A DNA stretch of 42,500 bases. Source: Chondrilla cf. caribensis. Taxonomy: Eukaryota; Porifera; Demospongiae; Chondrillida; Chondrillidae. Position numbers and translations under genes: made by a program. The DNA lies in contig OZ026546.1 of NCBI GenBank assembly GCA_964020155.1, positions 7,566,379 through 7,608,878 on the forward strand. The letters run 5' to 3'. This document shows, piece after piece, positions 39,709 to 42,500 of the stretch. The notes under the pieces are model-generated. The model was not told where the DNA came from. It saw nothing but the letters and a program-made list of their open reading frames with translations, and did not search any database. The stretch's first letter is position 1, and every line of letters begins with the position of its first letter.

Positions 39709-42461
39709 ATGAAAGGGAAGATTCTTTGGCATTTTGCAATTCTGCAGATATCGATGATAGAGTTCTTCTCACCTGGTAAGATCTACATGTGCTACGAAGT
39801 ATGATTTGTGTTGAATGCCTTTTGTTAAATTTTTAATAGTGTAATAAGTTACTTCTCCATAGTGTATAACTATTATACTACACTTTGCATTGATTTTGAC
39901 ATTGCATGCACGTAACTGTTGTATATTAGACGTCCAAAGTATGGTATAGCTATATTCAGTTATGCTAACTTTTCAAATTGGCAATATTTGAAGGGCATGG
40001 ACATCAAGTACATCTTGCCCTAACAAGCAATCCAGTCTTTTGCTTTGGCTCTCGAGTGGCCCTTGTCTGTCACTATCCTGCTGTCCTGGAGAAGACATCT
40101 GAAGGGGAGTACAAGTATCTCTCTTACTTACCAAGCTGGAAATGTAATTGTACTGAGTTTATATTGGATAGGAACGGTACTAGAACAGATTTTGTAAATA
40201 GCACTGCTCGAAAGCTAGAAATACCTGTGAACATTGAAATATTTGGTGATTCATCATGTTCATGTGAGTGTTACCTTTATCTTGCAAATAAGACCAAAGA
40301 CAGAAGTGGTCCAGTATTGTTGCAACCTCTCAGTAAGTACTGTTACATTGTAATATGATGATTAGTTACTGTTTATTGGTATCGTGATGATGTTTCTTCT
40401 ATATGTTTGATATTTTAGAGCCCGAAGCACCATCTTTATTTGTAGTGAACCCTTCATCACACTCTGTTGAAATCCACTGGAACCACAGTACCATTATTGA
40501 CTGCTACAAAAGCTGTTATTTCTCTTTCGATGTGCAGTTATATAGGATGAATAGCAAGGATCCTGTAGTTTCACTATCGCTATTGGGACGCCACATTCAA
40601 TTTAGCTTTCTGGATGTTAATAAGTCTTATACTGTTACAATCAAGGCATTGTGTATGCTCAATGGTGAGCACATTTTCAGTGAACCTGTAGAGGTGACCT
40701 TCTTGACTAAAGGTATGTCTTGGTGTACCATTTAATATAATATATGCTGTGAGTTAGTCTGTATGTTGTTTAAGCAGTGCATGCATGTTTTATTGAGAGT
40801 CATGCATGTTATCTACATTAGTAAAACAGTGTATACAAAGTTGTTTATACATTTCAAAACACTCAAATTATGTATAATGCTATGCAATGCCATGTAGTAT
40901 ATACTGAGCTTGTGCATGGAACTATACTCTATTTTATAATTATTGCACACAATAAGAATTGTCTATATTAAGGACACCATTCTGTCTCCCAGTGCAAATC
41001 AGTAACTATAGTGTATCAAATGAACTTTTGATTGAGACAGCTAACAACATAAAAATGAGGTCACCAAAGTGTCCTTAATAGAGGGGTTCCACTAATTAAT
41101 TACACTAATTTACTGTAATTAACATTTATTATTTAACATACTCCAGTCCCATGGCCACCAAAAGGCAATTTGTCAAGAGTCCCCAACAATGAAAGCAATA
41201 CATCAAAAGTCCCCATTACTGAAACAACGATTGAAGCAAAACTTCAATCATCTTCACTTAATGAGGCTTTAGTGGTTACTGTAGTAGTGATAGCAGCTTT
41301 GTCAGTGGTGATAGCAGTGTCAGTATTAGGAATAATTATTATAGTCATAATAGTAGTAAGTGTAATTGTAAAGAAAAAGTATGCACACAAGACAGAATCC
41401 AAATCCAGCAACTTGAAGGTACTAAACACTATAGCTGTATCTATATGTAATAGTTGTATCCTGTCTAGGTGTGCTGCAGCAGTGATAAAGTGCTAATAGA
41501 TTACGAGGGCGAAGCCCGAGGTAATCAGTTAGCACTTTATCTGCTGCAGCACACCTAGACAGGATACAACTATCTTGTATCCTGGCGTGGCGAATAATAG
41601 ACAATTTATACGGCAAATATGCGCATAGTCCAATACAACATATTATATGCAATAGAAATGTGTTTACTAATTTCCTGCCTTGTTCTCACGCAATTAATCC
41701 CAACAATGAAACCTGTCTGGTGAACTGTGCACACATCAGTGACCTGTGCTTCCAGCGCTGATGTGTGCACACTTTTCTCTTTGATCTTTTGCCGAACCAG
41801 GATACAAGTTGTTATATCTATTTCTGTACAGAAGTGATTTTTCCCTGAGAGAGTAAATTCACATTAATTAATGAATTAATTAATGTGCTGAATATAATAC
41901 TCAAAACCAAGACTGGGCTGACTGGTTGATTTGATCTGCAATTTAAATGAAGTGATATGTGAAGTGCCTGAAGTATTGAATGGAGTGAATTACCATATAT
42001 CAGCTATATATATGCATGTACATATGACTTTTGTCTCCTCGTAGCATACGGATATAGACCAACTGCCAGATGCTAATGTAATGCGCTCACCAGCAGGTAC
42101 AGTAACTGTCACACTTTGTATGTTTGCATTGTAACTGTATAATGCATAAAAGATTGAAATTATTGCAATTGCTCTGTTTATTCAATTTACTTGGCCTATG
42201 ATATTGTGGTGTTCTTGACTCCTTGCATGTTGAGTATGACTATCTATGCTTTTTTTCTGTGTAATAGAATCAGATGCTGAAATTTCCATTGATTTGAATC
42301 CATCATATGTACCAATTGAATTATGCATACCGCAAAGTAAGTTCCTCATAATTTTAGAAGTTCTTTAAGTAGTGGTAAAGCACAATAATTATATTGTTTG
42401 TCTCACACCTTTGCCAGATAACAAGAGCACATCCAAATCTTTGAATCAAGTGGCTGCATGA
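39709..42461 (+). CDS. Ig + fibronectin-III single-pass receptor, complete, 7 exons
   Basis: Exons: 39709-39775, 39994-40332, 40419-40712, 41147-41418, 42045-42096, 42268-42336, 42418-42461; 1137 nt, 378 aa. Leader about 1-21 (ILWHFAILQISMIEFF). Exon 2 (23-135) is Ig-like and Cys-rich: B-strand GSRVALVCHYP, SWKCNCTEF, and F-strand SCSCECYLYL. Exon 3 (136-233) is an FN3 domain with SVEIHWNHS and NKSYTVTIKALC. Exon 4 has a Ser/Thr/Asn stem and a long transmembrane segment (about 276-308) followed by KKKYAHK. The short tail contains NPSYVPIEL, which holds both an NPxY and a YxxI motif. Ectodomain exons are phase 1, typical of shuffled extracellular domains. An inverted-repeat element lies in intron 4 and a MITE relic in intron 3. 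Family-level function (adhesion or cytokine-receptor-like) is inferred only. Confidence 0.88.
40950..41090. mobile_element. Diverged MITE relic in Ig-FN3 intron 3
   Basis: Left TATATTAAGGACACC, right in reverse GTGGAACCCCTCTATTAAGG. The inverted repeat is imperfect and resembles family 2. Confidence 0.55.
41451..41572. repeat. 122-bp near-perfect hairpin in Ig-FN3 intron 4
   Basis: The arms, beginning TAGTTGTATCCTGTCTAGGT, pair almost without mismatch through GTGCTGCAGCAG and ATAAAGTGCTAA to a GC-rich tip GGGCGAAGCCC. TTGTATCCTG recurs at about 41575 and inverted at about 41800, with a second palindrome (TGTGCACACATCAG and its inverse) at 41725-41772. A foldback transposon of about 41451-41816 is likely. 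Confidence 0.85.
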
Positions 42462-42500
42462 TGCTTGATTGAATGTTAATTTTGTAGATTGATACTACTG

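Overview
This window is nuclear DNA from an animal. Coding sequence is split into small exons by GT-AG introns, with no operons, long TG/CA microsatellites, minisatellites, and inverted-repeat transposons at TA targets. The one gene with a clear orthologue is XRCC1. The rest are small single-pass membrane proteins with fast-changing ectodomains. An early-branching metazoan, perhaps a demosponge, is my best guess, but nothing in the sequence proves the species.

Layout, left to right: (1) XRCC1, minus strand, 472-6224, 13 exons. (2) Receptor A, plus, 6352-9855, head-to-head with XRCC1 across 127 bp. (3) Ig receptor G1, minus, 11520-14021, convergent with receptor A. (4) Receptor B, plus, 15357-20817, head-to-head with G1. 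(5) Ig receptor G2, minus, 22015-23903, a near-copy of G1 with no leader exon found. (6) Ig receptor F, minus, 25106-27231. (7) Receptor C, plus, 27402-32557, head-to-head with F across 170 bp. (8) Remnants of a possible fourth receptor (D'), about 34540-35470. (9) A 4-kb stretch holding an XRCC1-derived pseudogene fragment at about 38318-38700. (10) An Ig + FN3 receptor, plus, 39709-42461.

Receptors A, B and C share a plan: leader split over two exons, a roughly 70-residue Cys-containing ectodomain exon in phase 1, a transmembrane exon and many tiny cytoplasmic exons. I recognise no named domain in them. Three times a plus-strand receptor lies head-to-head with a minus-strand neighbour, and two of those neighbours are Ig receptors. 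A tandem segmental duplication (9143-13470 and 18695-23935) copied the receptor 3' exons together with the convergent Ig gene. In the copied receptor tail, exons have diverged about twice as much as the intron between them, and nearly all changes alter amino acids. This resembles a fast-evolving recognition or immune locus of the paired-receptor or allorecognition type. The architecture is seen in the sequence; the function is inference.

All exon models were made by hand from reading frame, splice sites and phase. The full XRCC1, A, B, C, G1 and Ig-FN3 models each sum to a multiple of three, which supports them.
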